Assembly (NCBI RefSeq): GCF_018129995.1
Contig: NZ_JAFCKS010000002.1
Location: 992,001 to 1,056,000, forward strand
Origin: Bradyrhizobium sp. SZCCT0153
GTDB taxonomy: Bacteria > Pseudomonadota > Alphaproteobacteria > Rhizobiales > Xanthobacteraceae
Length of the DNA: 64,000 nucleotides
Direction of reading: 5' to 3'
Part shown: piece after piece, positions 1 to 9,229 of the stretch
Numbering within the stretch: the first letter of the stretch is position 1
Layout of the letters: each line of letters opens with the position of its first letter
Notes under the pieces: generated by a model
What the model saw: only the letters and a program-made list of their open reading frames with translations
What the model was told of the DNA's origin: nothing
Databases searched by the model: none
Made by a program: the position numbers and the translations under genes

Positions 1-337
1 CGTCGGTGAGTGCGACAAGCGTGCCGAACAACGGCATTCCGGAAATGAAGCTCTTCGTTCCGTCGATCGGATCGAGATACCAGGTGTAACGATCGCCGAG
101 GGTTGATCCCATCTCCTCTCCGAGGATGCCGTGATCGGGGAAACGCGCGCTGATCAAGCGCCGCAATTCGACCTCGATAGTGCGATCAGCAATCGTTACC
201 GGCGTCAGATCCTGCTTGCGTTCGAAATCGGTGCTTGAACGGAAGTACGTCAACGCGATCCGGCCGGCCACGTCGGCGAGCTCATGGAAGAAAGAAGCGA
301 GTTCGTTCGCAGAAATCTTGTCTTGAATGTCGTCCAA
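1..337 (-). CDS. Inositol monophosphatase family protein, histidinol-phosphatase-like (C-terminus outside window)
   Basis: About 112 N-terminal residues are visible and the rest lies beyond base 1. The family's metal-binding signature DPIDGTKSF is at residues 89-97, preceded by GEE (73-75) and by LTPVTIADR (44-52), the usual KxDxTPVTxAD region. These residues hold two or three Mg2+ ions and hydrolyse a phosphate monoester; histidinol phosphate and inositol phosphate enzymes share them, so the substrate is open. I place the start at a TTG (335-337 read on the minus strand) because a GGAG lies six to seven bases before it. It is downstream of the AraC and DeoR genes on the same strand. Confidence 0.85.
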   Translation of the reverse strand, partial: MDDIQDKISANELASFFHELADVAGRIALTYFRSSTDFERKQDLTPVTIADRTIEVELRRLISARFPDHGILGEEMGSTLGDRYTWYLDPIDGTKSFISGMPLFGTLVALTD

Positions 338-402
338 TGCTTGCTCCAGGGGAAAGCACGTCGTGCATGAACGGCGCAACGACCGGCCTTGGGAATTCGG
401 CT

Positions 403-1434
403 CTAAACCGTCTCGCGAAGCTCTTGCTTGTGGACGTCCCAATAGGGCGAACCAAAGGCTTTGCGCGAGGGGGCCAGTCGGGGCGAGGGCGATCCCTTCA
501 CCTGCGTAGGGCGGACGCCTGTGCCTGGTTGCGCTGCGGCTGCCCGGGCCTGACGAACGTCGCGCGGTGCCACCTTGAAATGGCGGCTGAAGCAGCGCGA
601 GAAATGCGAGACGTTCTTGAAACCGACTTCGTAGGCAACCTCGGACACGGTACGATGGCCTTTCGGGTCGGCAACCAGAATTTCGTAGGCCCGCTGCAAC
701 CGCTTCGTCTGGACGAACTGGCTGACCGTCGTCTCGTTGTCGGTGAAGAGACTGTAGAGATAGCTCAGCGAGATCCTGCTGCTGGCCGCAATCTTCTTCG
801 GTGACAGGGACTGGTCGCCGAGATGGCTTTCAATGAAATCAACGATCCGGCGGCGCAGATGATAGCGCGAATTGCGGACATCCGTGGCGGCGCCCCGGTC
901 TTCCGAGCCGATCGTGAGCACCACGAAGCTGACGACTTCGGTCGCGAGCGCCTCTGGATTCGGCGGCGGGGACTCAATGAACAGCTCAGCCACGTTTCCG
1001 ATCATTCCGGCCAGCAGGCGGGTCATCTGCTCGTTCGGCTTGAAACGTCGGCTGACGTGATCTTCGATCGAGACGAGACGTCCACGCAACTCCGCGGCCG
1101 GGATCCGAAGCACCAGAAAGCGCGCGGTCTTGTCGGACGACAATTCGTAGAAGGCGAGTTCGCTGAGCAGGACATATTCGCCGGCTCGGGCAGTACCAAC
1201 GCGGCCGTCCTGGCTGAACGCCACACATCCCCCAAGAGGAAATACAAGCACGTAGGAAGCGTCGTGGATGCTGGAGATACGTTTGCAACTGCAGCTGAAC
1301 GCTCGATGCGGCTCGACAAGTTCGAGGTCCAGGCGTCCGATCCTGGTTCGGTGATGCAGTGCAGGACCCTTGTCTCCATCACCATCAAGGCCGGTAAACT
1401 CCTCGCGAGACGCAAGAGATGTGAGGCTTGCCAT
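403..1434 (-). CDS. AraC family transcriptional regulator
   Basis: About 343 residues. The N-terminal 180 residues resemble the cupin-like AraC-binding-2 sensor domain. The C-terminal AraC/XylS double helix-turn-helix occupies roughly residues 205-305, with the typical VSEVAYEVGFKNVSHFSRCF second-helix pattern. A low-complexity tail of about 45 residues follows. The start at 1434 has GAGAAAG upstream; an in-frame ATG at 1464 would overlap the DeoR gene by 17 bp. The gene follows the DeoR regulator closely and is probably cotranscribed with it. Both are divergent from the catabolic operon at 2684-9179, so they are its likely regulators. The effector is unknown. Confidence 0.9.
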   Translation of the reverse strand: MASLTSLASREEFTGLDGDGDKGPALHHRTRIGRLDLELVEPHRAFSCSCKRISSIHDASYVLVFPLGGCVAFSQDGRVGTARAGEYVLLSELAFYELSSDKTARFLVLRIPAAELRGRLVSIEDHVSRRFKPNEQMTRLLAGMIGNVAELFIESPPPNPEALATEVVSFVVLTIGSEDRGAATDVRNSRYHLRRRIVDFIESHLGDQSLSPKKIAASSRISLSYLYSLFTDNETTVSQFVQTKRLQRAYEILVADPKGHRTVSEVAYEVGFKNVSHFSRCFSRHFKVAPRDVRQARAAAAQPGTGVRPTQVKGSPSPRLAPSRKAFGSPYWDVHKQELRETV

Positions 1435-1447
1435 GGTTGGGTCTTTC

Positions 1448-2284
1448 TCAGGGTTGGGCAACAATCAACTCCGTACCGGCTTCGCGGAGTGCCGTCGCGA
1501 GAGATCCTTCCGGTTGCCGGTCGGTAACCAGACGGTCGATATCGGTCCATTGCGCAAACACGGTCAGAGCGCGCTGGTCGAACTTGCTGTGATCGGCGAC
1601 AAGGATCGCTTCCGCAGCGCGCTTCACCATCGCGCCATAGATCGCGCCGGCTTCGTCATCCGCATCGTTCGCGCCCCGGGCGCTGATGCCTGTCGCACTC
1701 ACGATGGCGCGATTGGCCTCGTAGCTGTTGATGCTGGCGATTGTCTGCGTACCGAACACGTAGCCTTCGGTCGGGTGATAGCGGCCCGGGCAGCACAGAA
1801 CCCTGATGGATGAGTTGACCGCGAGCGCCTCCGCAATCGCATAGTCGTGCGTGATGACAGTGATGTCGCGCGCGCGCGAAGCCAATCGTCTCGCGATGTG
1901 AAACGTCGTGGCGCCGGCGGCCAGCATCAGAACTTCGTTTGGTAGAACGAGGTCGGCGATCACGGCGGCGATCGCCTCGCGTTCGGCGATCATGAGCGCC
2001 TTGCGATCAGTGAGAGCCGGTTCGAGCGCAAACGGGCGGGAAGCGCCCCCATAGGTTCGGTTGATGAGCTTCTGTTCCTGAAGCTCGACGAGGTCTCGGC
2101 GTATGGTCTCACCGGATACACCAAGTGCTGCCGCAATCTCGGAGGCTCGCAGGGTAGGAGCGGCGGTGAGTTGTGCGATGATGTGCTTGTGCCGCGCCAG
2201 CTTCGAGAAGCGATCGCCATCGGTCTTTCGTGGCCGCTTGTCGGCCACGGAGGCGTCGCTGGTGTGTAGCGGCTTGCTCGTCAT
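1448..2284 (-). CDS. DeoR/GlpR family transcriptional regulator
   Basis: 278 residues. Residues 28-85 form the DeoR winged helix (LRASEIAAALGVSGETIRRD is the recognition region), and residues 95-255 form the DeoRC sensor domain, which is related to ribose-5-phosphate isomerase and usually binds a phosphorylated sugar or polyol. A basic 25-residue leader precedes the helix-turn-helix. The gene is the first of a minus-strand group (DeoR, AraC, phosphatase) and diverges from the aminotransferase operon across about 400 bp, so it probably controls that operon or its own group. Confidence 0.92.
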   Translation of the reverse strand: MTSKPLHTSDASVADKRPRKTDGDRFSKLARHKHIIAQLTAAPTLRASEIAAALGVSGETIRRDLVELQEQKLINRTYGGASRPFALEPALTDRKALMIAEREAIAAVIADLVLPNEVLMLAAGATTFHIARRLASRARDITVITHDYAIAEALAVNSSIRVLCCPGRYHPTEGYVFGTQTIASINSYEANRAIVSATGISARGANDADDEAGAIYGAMVKRAAEAILVADHSKFDQRALTVFAQWTDIDRLVTDRQPEGSLATALREAGTELIVAQP

Positions 2285-2683
2285 TGACGTGTCCTCACCT
2301 GCGTCAGCCGTCGGGACAAGGAAGTCTTTCTCACGGAGACGTGGAAAGATACACTAATTATGTGGCAAGTCCCTCAAATTTTGGGCAGCCTGGTGCCCAG
2401 TATCTCTGCAAGTGACGATCCTCATTTATCTAAACCATTGATATTAGTATAGTAATTTCTGGAATGCGGCGTTGTGTGTCTCAGGCTCTGATCTCTTTTG
2501 CCTCCTGCCAGCTTGTCGTTGTGGGAATTCGCACATTTCTCCAAGCTGATCGTGGAATGGCTGCGGCGCGATCGCCTCGGCGATCGCTTTGATTTGTGCA
2601 AGGCGCGGTCAGAGAGGCGTGTGGTGCAGCGGGAAAGAGAAATTCTGGCGTTGAACGCCTTCGACCAGAGCCGTGCGTCCGCG
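2285..2683. promoter_or_regulatory. Divergent intergenic region between DeoR gene and catabolic operon
   Basis: 399 bp without a convincing gene. It contains an AT-rich patch at about 2415-2465 suited to a promoter, and a short palindrome CTGGTGCCCAG at 2390-2400 with an overlapping TGGGCA/TGCCCA inverted pair (2382-2399) that could be an operator. The reading frame of the aminotransferase stays open back to a TTG at 2498, but those codons do not resemble the family N-terminus. Operator assignment is inference only. Confidence 0.3.
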
Positions 2684-3967
2684 ATGGACGCCGAACTCGG
2701 GGAGTCGGTGCAACGACGCCTGCGGTCCTTCGGCAAGGCTTCGGTCCTGTTTTACCAGGAGCCGATCCGAATGGAGCGGGCCGAAGGCGTCTACATGTTC
2801 GACGTCGAGGGCCGCCGATATCTCGATCTCTATAACAACGTCCCGTCGATCGGGCATTCACACCCTCGCGTCGTCGAGGCCGTCCGTAGCCAGGTCGGCG
2901 TGCTCAACACCCACACGCGCTACCTCAACGACGTGGTGGATGCCTATGCCGAGCGCCTTCTGGAGACATTCCCGCCCGAGATCGATCATCTGGTGCTGAC
3001 GTGCACCGGTAGCGAGGCTAACGATCTGGCGCTGCGGATCGCGAAGGTCGCGACCGGCCGGGCCGGCTTCATCGTCACGGAGGCGGCGTATCACGGCAAC
3101 ACTGCGGCCGTGACCGACGTATCGCCGTCGTCACGTCCCGGTCAACCATTGCCATCCCATGTGCGGGTGGTGCCGGCACCCGAGATGTTCCGCAATCCTG
3201 TCGGCGATCCCGGTCGGCGTTTCGCCGACGGTGTTGCTGCGGCAATTGCCGATCTCGAGCGAAGTGGTGTCGGGTTTGCAGGGCTGCTGGTGGACACGAT
3301 CTTTTCGAGCGACGGCGTCTTTGCCGAACCGGCCGGCTTTCTGGCACCGACCATAAGGCTCGTCCGCGAACGCCGGGGGTTGTTCATCGCCGACGAGGTG
3401 CAGCCCGGTTTCGGACGCACCGGTGCAGCCATGTGGGGCTTCGCGCGCCATGGTGTTGTCCCTGACATCGTGACCATGGGCAAGCCCATGGGCAATGGGT
3501 TTCCTATGGGAGGCGTCGCTCTGCGTGCGCCGCTGCTCGACAGTTTTGCGGCGGAAGTGAAGTACTTCAACACGTTCGGCGGCAATCCAGTCGCGGCCGC
3601 AGCTGGGCTTGCGGTGCTTGACGTGATCAAGGATGAGGGCCTGTTGCAGAATGCGCGCGAGGTCGGACGTCATCTGATGGACGGATTGCGCGAGATCGGC
3701 AATCGCCACATCCAGATCGGGGACGTTCGCGGCGCCGGTCTGTTCATCGGCCTCGAGCTTGTGCTTGATCGCGACAGCAAGGAGCCGGCACCGGAGCACG
3801 CAATCATGCTGATCAACCGCCTGCGCCAGCGCGGCTTCCTGATCGGTGCTGCCGGGCCATTCGGCAGCACGCTCAAGATTCGTCCACCGCTGTGTTTCGG
3901 CACGGATCACGCGGATATGTTCATCACCGCCTGCGACGAAGAGTTGCGCGCGATCTCGCTGGCCTGA
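2684..3967 (+). CDS. Class III pyridoxal-phosphate aminotransferase
   Basis: About 427 residues from the ATG at 2684. The family landmarks are present: GxGxHxHPxV-like NVPSIGHSHPRV, TCTGSEANDLALR for the cofactor phosphate, DEVQPGFGRTG, and the lysine of MGKPMGNGFPMGG at residue 267, which forms the Schiff base. Class III enzymes transfer amino groups from omega-amines or amino acids (GABA, putrescine, beta-alanine, alanine-glyoxylate). The start is uncertain: no strong ribosome site is near 2684, and TTG at 2651 with GGAAAGAG upstream is an alternative. It is the first gene of a five-gene operon with a ligase, two dehydrogenases and an amidohydrolase. Confidence 0.93.
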   Translation: MDAELGESVQRRLRSFGKASVLFYQEPIRMERAEGVYMFDVEGRRYLDLYNNVPSIGHSHPRVVEAVRSQVGVLNTHTRYLNDVVDAYAERLLETFPPEIDHLVLTCTGSEANDLALRIAKVATGRAGFIVTEAAYHGNTAAVTDVSPSSRPGQPLPSHVRVVPAPEMFRNPVGDPGRRFADGVAAAIADLERSGVGFAGLLVDTIFSSDGVFAEPAGFLAPTIRLVRERRGLFIADEVQPGFGRTGAAMWGFARHGVVPDIVTMGKPMGNGFPMGGVALRAPLLDSFAAEVKYFNTFGGNPVAAAAGLAVLDVIKDEGLLQNAREVGRHLMDGLREIGNRHIQIGDVRGAGLFIGLELVLDRDSKEPAPEHAIMLINRLRQRGFLIGAAGPFGSTLKIRPPLCFGTDHADMFITACDEELRAISLA

Positions 3968-3985
3968 GGGGCTCGTTCAAAGTTC

Positions 3986-5353
3986 ATGGATGCAAGAAAC
4001 GTAAAAACCGCCGCCGATGCCAAAGCTCTGGTCGAAGAACGGGGTCTGTCCCACATCAAGCTCGGGGTCGTCGATCTCGATGGTGTCATTCGTGGAAAAT
4101 ATCTCGCGCGTGACAAGTTCTTTGGCGCACTGGAGAGCGGCCTCAGCTTCTGCGACATCGTCTTCGGTTGGGACTCCAACGACCAGATGTACGATGCCGG
4201 CAAGTTTACCGGGTGGCACACGGCCTTTCCGGACGCCATTGCTCGCATCGATCCTGCGACCTGTCGCGATATCCCGATGGAAGGGAACATGCTGTTCTTC
4301 CTCGGCGAGTTCGAGGGCGAGGCGGAAAAGCTGTGCCCGCGGCGGTTACTTCGCAGGGTGATCGATCGCGCTGAAAATATGGGCTTTGCCCCATCAGTCG
4401 CTGCCGAGTTCGAATTCTTCGTGTTCGACGAAACCCCTCACAGCGTGCGGGAAAAGGGTTATCGCGAGCTGAAGAATCTCACGCCGGGCTGGTTCGGCTA
4501 TTCCATGCTGCGCGCCTCCGTGGAATCGGACTTCCATCGCTCGCTCCTCAAGCTGTGCAGCGAGATGGATATGCCGATCGAGGGCCTGCATACCGAGACG
4601 GGCCCCGGCGTCCTGGAGGCGGCGATCCAGTACACCGATGCGCTCGCAGCTGCCGATCGCGCGGTGCTGTTCAAGACGTTTTCAAAGGTCTGGGCCGAGC
4701 GTCAGGGCAAGATGCTCACCTTCATGGCCAAATGGTCGAACGCGTATCCCGGCCAATCCGGGCATCTGCATCTTTCGCTGCGAGACGAGGACGGCAAGCC
4801 GGTATTTTACGAGGCCGGGCGTCCTGGCGACATGTCCGACACCATGCGCTGGTTTGTCGGCGGCCAGCAGGCATTGCTGCCGGAGCTGCTCGCGATGGTC
4901 GCGTCAACCGTGAACAGCTATTCGCGTCTGGTGCCGGGCTTCTGGGCGCCGACCGATGCGACTTGGGGAATCGAGAATCGCACCTGTGCGCTGCGGGTCA
5001 TCCCCGGCAAGCCAGCGAGCCAGCGTGTGGAATACCGGGTCGCTGCCGCCGATATCAATCCGTACCTTGCGATCGCGGCAGCACTGGGATCGGGGCTGTG
5101 GGGAATCGAGAACAAGATCGAACCGAGCGAACCGATCACCGGAAATGCCTATGAGCGAACGCACGCACCCGAGCGTGCGTTTCCGCGCACGCTATCGGAA
5201 GCTGCCGAGCGGTTGATTGCTTCGCAGGCGGCCCGCAACCTGTTTGGCGACGCCTTCGTCGATCACTACGCCATGACGCGGCAGTGGGAGGAGCGCGAGT
5301 TCCGCAAGGCCATCACCGATTGGGAACTTGCTCGCTATTTCGAGATCATCTGA
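3986..5353 (+). CDS. Glutamine synthetase family protein, probable gamma-glutamyl-amine ligase
   Basis: 455 residues, the usual length of the GlnA-like PuuA/GlnA3/GlnA4 group. Residues 1-110 are the beta-grasp domain; the catalytic domain follows, with the metal-binding EFEFFVFDE near residue 140, the LHTETGPGVLEAA glutamate region, the SGHLHLSL histidine motif and ENRTCALRV arginine motif. The adenylylation tyrosine loop of housekeeping GlnA is not obvious. Such proteins in amine operons join glutamate to an amine using ATP. It starts 18 bp after the aminotransferase. Ligation of glutamate to an amine is inferred from context; the actual amine cannot be read. Confidence 0.85.
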   Translation: MDARNVKTAADAKALVEERGLSHIKLGVVDLDGVIRGKYLARDKFFGALESGLSFCDIVFGWDSNDQMYDAGKFTGWHTAFPDAIARIDPATCRDIPMEGNMLFFLGEFEGEAEKLCPRRLLRRVIDRAENMGFAPSVAAEFEFFVFDETPHSVREKGYRELKNLTPGWFGYSMLRASVESDFHRSLLKLCSEMDMPIEGLHTETGPGVLEAAIQYTDALAAADRAVLFKTFSKVWAERQGKMLTFMAKWSNAYPGQSGHLHLSLRDEDGKPVFYEAGRPGDMSDTMRWFVGGQQALLPELLAMVASTVNSYSRLVPGFWAPTDATWGIENRTCALRVIPGKPASQRVEYRVAAADINPYLAIAAALGSGLWGIENKIEPSEPITGNAYERTHAPERAFPRTLSEAAERLIASQAARNLFGDAFVDHYAMTRQWEEREFRKAITDWELARYFEII

Positions 5354-5388
5354 TCCCGTTGTTCCTTCTCTCAAATGAGTGACATCCC

Positions 5389-6774
5389 GTGAACGACATT
5401 GTGTGCATTTCACCGGTTGACGGCAGCGAGGTTGCCCGGCGCCCCATCGCAACTGACGCGGAGATTGTGACGGTCCTCGAACAGGCGCGACAGGCCCAGC
5501 AGGAATGGTCGACGGTCCCGCTCGCGGAGCGTAAGGCCAAGATGCTTGCCTTCCTTGACGTGATGCGACTGCAGAACGGCGAGGTCGTCCCGGAACTCGC
5601 CATGCAGATGGGGCGCCCTGTACGCTACGGCGGCGAGCTGCGCAGCCTTGAGGAGCGCGTTCGCGGGCTGGTAGAACTCAGCGACGACGCGCTAGCGCCG
5701 GTCGTGCCGACCGAGCGCTCCGGCTTTCGTCGCATGGTCAAGCGGGTGCCCGCGGGCATTGTGCTGGTGATCGCACCCTGGAACTATCCTTACCTGACGG
5801 CTGTCAACGCGATCGTCCCGGCGCTGCTGGCCGGCAACGCTGTGATCTTGAAGCATGCCGCGCAGACCTTGCTCGTCGGCGAACGCTTCCAGTCGGCCAT
5901 GGATCGGATCGGCTTGCCGACCGGACTGTTCAGGACATTGACTCTCGACCATGCTGCGACCGAAAGGCTGATTTCATCCCGTTCGGTCAATCATGTGAAC
6001 TTCACGGGATCGGTTGGCGGCGGGCGGGCGGTCGAACGGGCGGCGGCGGGGACCTTTGTCAGTCTCGGGCTGGAATTGGGCGGGAAGGACCCCGCCTATG
6101 TGCGCCCCGACGCCGACTTTGATTTTTCGGTCGAGCAACTCGTGGACGGCGCCTTTTACAATTCCGGCCAATGCTGTTGCGGCATCGAGCGCGTTTATGT
6201 GCACGAACAGATCTACGGTCGCTTCGTCGACGCCTTTGCGGATCTGACCTCCCGCTATCAGCTCGGCAATCCGCTGTCGCAGGAGACGACACTCGGTCCC
6301 ATGGCGGCAATACGTTTCGCCGACACAGTTCGCGCGCACATCGACGAGGCCATCTCCAGGAATGCCCGCCCGCTGATCGATCCGAAGCAATTCTCCGCCG
6401 ACAGGACAGGGACGGCGTATCTGATGCCCCAAGTTCTCATCGATGTCGATCATTCCATGCGGGTGATGATGGAAGAGAGCTTCGGGCCTGTGGTCGGCAT
6501 CATGAGGGTTTCGTCCGACCAGGAGGCCGTCTCGCTCATGAACGACAGCCCCTACGGGCTGACAGCGTCGATTTGGACCGAAGATGCCGTCGCAACCGAA
6601 CTCATCGGCGATGCCATCGCCACGGGCACCGTGTTCATGAACCGCTGCGACTATGTCGATCCCTCGCTCGCTTGGACCGGCGTCAAGGACACCGGACGCG
6701 GCGCCGGCATGTCGCGCTTCGGCTTCGAGGCGCTGACCCGGCCGAAATCATTCCACCTTCGCATCGAGCATTGA
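5389..6774 (+). CDS. Aldehyde dehydrogenase family protein
   Basis: 461 residues with NAD(P)+-dependent aldehyde dehydrogenase motifs: PWNYPYL for cofactor binding, ELGGKDP with the general-base glutamate near residue 229, and the catalytic cysteine in NSGQCCCGIERV (three adjacent cysteines 262-264; by motif alignment 263 is the nucleophile). The start is GTG at 5389, because the nearby ATG at 5375 runs into a stop after five codons. Length is slightly short of the 480-500 residues usual for the family. It lies 35 bp after the ligase and would oxidise the aldehyde made by the aminotransferase or alcohol dehydrogenase. Confidence 0.92.
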   Translation: MNDIVCISPVDGSEVARRPIATDAEIVTVLEQARQAQQEWSTVPLAERKAKMLAFLDVMRLQNGEVVPELAMQMGRPVRYGGELRSLEERVRGLVELSDDALAPVVPTERSGFRRMVKRVPAGIVLVIAPWNYPYLTAVNAIVPALLAGNAVILKHAAQTLLVGERFQSAMDRIGLPTGLFRTLTLDHAATERLISSRSVNHVNFTGSVGGGRAVERAAAGTFVSLGLELGGKDPAYVRPDADFDFSVEQLVDGAFYNSGQCCCGIERVYVHEQIYGRFVDAFADLTSRYQLGNPLSQETTLGPMAAIRFADTVRAHIDEAISRNARPLIDPKQFSADRTGTAYLMPQVLIDVDHSMRVMMEESFGPVVGIMRVSSDQEAVSLMNDSPYGLTASIWTEDAVATELIGDAIATGTVFMNRCDYVDPSLAWTGVKDTGRGAGMSRFGFEALTRPKSFHLRIEH

Positions 6775-6783
6775 AAGCTGCAC

Positions 6784-7956
6784 ATGGACGTTAAAATCAC
6801 CGGAGCCTGGAACTTTCCGACGCGCGTCATCACCGGTCCGGGCCGCATCGCCGAACTTCCCGAGGCCTGCCGAACCTACGGTCTTGTCCGGCCTTTGCTG
6901 GTCACTGACCACGGTCTCGCCAAGACCGATCTCATCGCCGGCATCATCAATCGCGTTCGCGAGGCGGGCATACCACTCGGCGTATTTTCCGACGTGAAGA
7001 CAAATCCGACCGAAGCGAACCTCACCGCAGGGGTGAGCGCGTTCAAGGCCGGCGGCCACGACAGCGTGATTGCGGTCGGAGGAGGCTCGGCGCTGGACGT
7101 CGGAAAATGTGTGGCGCTCATGGTTGCGCAAACTCGGCCGGTGTGGGATTTCGAGGATGTCGGCGATTGGTGGACCCGCGCCAACACGGACGGCATTGCG
7201 CCGATCATCGCGGTGCCGACGACCGCCGGCACGGGGTCCGAAGTTGGCCGCGCCGGCGTGATCACGCGCGAAGACACCCATGAGAAGAAGATCATCTTCC
7301 ATCCCATGATGATGCCGAAGATGGCGATCGAGGATCCCGAGCTTGCGGTTGGCCTCCCGCCATTTCTCACGATGGCGACCGGCATGGATGCGCTGTCCCA
7401 CTGCTTCGAGGCCTATTGTGTCAGGGCATTTCATCCGCTCGCCGACGGCATTGCCCTTGAGGGGATGAAGATCGTCGACGTCTACCTGCCGCGCGCGGTC
7501 GAGAATGGTCGGGATCTCGAAGCCCGATCCTACATGTTCGCGGCGGCGTCGATGGGAGCTACCGCGTTCCAGAAGGGACTGGGCGCGATCCATTCCGTGT
7601 CCCATCCGGTCGGTGCGCGCTACGACACTCATCATGGGCTGACGAATGGCGTGGTCTTTCCCTACGTCGTCGTTTGCAACAAGGATGCGATCGCCGACAA
7701 GATTCCGCAAATTGCTCGCGCGCTAAATCTGCCAAGCCATGATTTCGACGCGGTGCTGTCCTGGATCCTGGGCTTGCGAAAGAAGCTTGGCGTGCCGCAT
7801 ACCTTGGCCGAGCTCGGTGTGAAGGAGAGCGACGCCCGGACAATTGCCTCCGATGCGGTGAAGGATCCGACCGCGGGCGCCAATCCCCGGCAGTTGACCG
7901 AAGCGGACTTCGAGCGACTGACACTTGCAGCCATTCGCGGCGATCTCGGAACATGA
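6784..7956 (+). CDS. Iron-containing (type III) alcohol dehydrogenase
   Basis: 390 residues, normal for the family. GGGSALDVGK (about residues 98-107) binds NAD(P)H, PTTAGTGSEV contacts cofactor, and the metal ligands lie in the DALSHCFEAYC helix (near residue 203) and in the two histidine clusters of IHSVSHPVGARYDTHHG. The enzyme interconverts an alcohol or semialdehyde and its aldehyde or keto form. It starts 9 bp after the aldehyde dehydrogenase stop and overlaps the next gene by 4 bp, so translation is coupled. An amino-alcohol or hydroxy-acid intermediate is a reasonable inference from the operon. Confidence 0.92.
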   Translation: MDVKITGAWNFPTRVITGPGRIAELPEACRTYGLVRPLLVTDHGLAKTDLIAGIINRVREAGIPLGVFSDVKTNPTEANLTAGVSAFKAGGHDSVIAVGGGSALDVGKCVALMVAQTRPVWDFEDVGDWWTRANTDGIAPIIAVPTTAGTGSEVGRAGVITREDTHEKKIIFHPMMMPKMAIEDPELAVGLPPFLTMATGMDALSHCFEAYCVRAFHPLADGIALEGMKIVDVYLPRAVENGRDLEARSYMFAAASMGATAFQKGLGAIHSVSHPVGARYDTHHGLTNGVVFPYVVVCNKDAIADKIPQIARALNLPSHDFDAVLSWILGLRKKLGVPHTLAELGVKESDARTIASDAVKDPTAGANPRQLTEADFERLTLAAIRGDLGT

Positions 7957-9179
7957 CCGTCTTGCACGATCTCATCGCAAGTTTCGCGGCGATTGGCGCC
8001 ACTGACGACGGCGGCGTTTGCAGGCTTGCGGCAACGGTGCTCGACAAGGAGGCGCGAGACCTCTTTTTGCGCGAGATAGGTAACCGCGCCCTCGTCCCGA
8101 GGATCGATGCGATCGGTAACATGTTCGGCGTCGCAATTCTTGCACCTGCGTCGGACGACGTTGTGATCACCGGCTCGCACCTCGATTCTCAGCCGACGGG
8201 CGGCCGATACGATGGGGCCTATGGGGTGTTGGCGGGACTCCTTGCGGTTGAAGCGGTTCGCGAGCGCTGTCTTGCCAACCCCGGTACTGCACGACGCAAC
8301 CTGGCGGTCGCGAACTGGACCAACGAGGAAGGAGCCCGTTTTCAGCCCAGCCTGAGCGGCAGCTCCGTTTTCGCCGGTAGCTTGAGCTTGCAGGATGCCT
8401 ATGCCTGCGCGGACGGCGACGGCGTTACGCTCGGCGCGGCGCTGGCCGCGATCGGCTATTGCGGTGTGACGCCGCTGGAATACCGCCCAGCACGTTATGT
8501 GGAACTGCACGTCGAGCAGGGCGATCGGCTCGAGCAGGTCGCAGGGGACATTGCCGCAGTTTCCGGTGCCTGGATGACTCGCAAGATATCGGTCGTCTTC
8601 GAGGGAGATTACTCGCATACGGGACCGATGCCGATGCCTCTGCGCCGCGACGCGTTGCGCGCGGCGGCTCGCGCGATCGAAGCCCTCTACGTCGAAGTCG
8701 CGCGCGAAAACGCCGGCGCGCACGCGTCCGCGGCGCGCATCAGTGTTTACCCGAATTCACCGAATGTGGTGGCAGGCCGTGTCAGAGTCTGGTTCGAGAT
8801 CCGACATGAAGACGAAGCCATGGTTGTCGCCATCACCGACCGCTTTCTGAAGCGGATCGACCGCGAGGCTCGCGAGATCGGAGTCGGCATCTCGATCGCC
8901 GCCGACGAGAAGAGATCCGCGCCTTCGCTGGATCCGCACGGAGCCGAATTGGTCCGTTCCGCGGCGAGGGATCTCGGCCTCAAAGTCACGACCTTCAAAA
9001 CCATCACCGGCCACGACGCACTGGCGATCCAAAAGCGTATTCCGGCTTCGCTTATATTTGTGCCGAGCCAGGGAGGTCTCAGCCACAATCCGCGTGAATT
9101 CACGGCACCAGATGCGCTCGACAAGGGCTATGCCGTGCTGGCGGAGACGTTGTGGCGCATGGTCACGGCGCAAGATTGA
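7953..9179 (+). CDS. M20 family Zn-dependent hydrolase (N-carbamoyl-amino acid / allantoate amidohydrolase type)
   Basis: 408 residues. The binuclear zinc centre signature is visible as GSHLDSQPTGGRYDGAYG (His and Asp at about residues 73-86), followed by NWTNEEGARF with the bridging glutamate, a histidine in ELHVEQGD, and a late GHDAL histidine. This group removes carbamoyl or other N-acyl groups (N-carbamoyl-beta-alanine, allantoate, ureidoglycolate). Its start overlaps the alcohol dehydrogenase stop by four bases (ATGA). As last gene of the operon it may release the amino acid or ammonia, and could replace the missing gamma-glutamyl hydrolase of the Puu-like pathways; that is inference. 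Confidence 0.9.
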   Translation: MTVLHDLIASFAAIGATDDGGVCRLAATVLDKEARDLFLREIGNRALVPRIDAIGNMFGVAILAPASDDVVITGSHLDSQPTGGRYDGAYGVLAGLLAVEAVRERCLANPGTARRNLAVANWTNEEGARFQPSLSGSSVFAGSLSLQDAYACADGDGVTLGAALAAIGYCGVTPLEYRPARYVELHVEQGDRLEQVAGDIAAVSGAWMTRKISVVFEGDYSHTGPMPMPLRRDALRAAARAIEALYVEVARENAGAHASAARISVYPNSPNVVAGRVRVWFEIRHEDEAMVVAITDRFLKRIDREAREIGVGISIAADEKRSAPSLDPHGAELVRSAARDLGLKVTTFKTITGHDALAIQKRIPASLIFVPSQGGLSHNPREFTAPDALDKGYAVLAETLWRMVTAQD

Positions 9180-9229
9180 TGTAGTTGCGGCCTTGCGGTG
9201 TCGTACCGCTCATTCCAAAGCCGCCGCTG

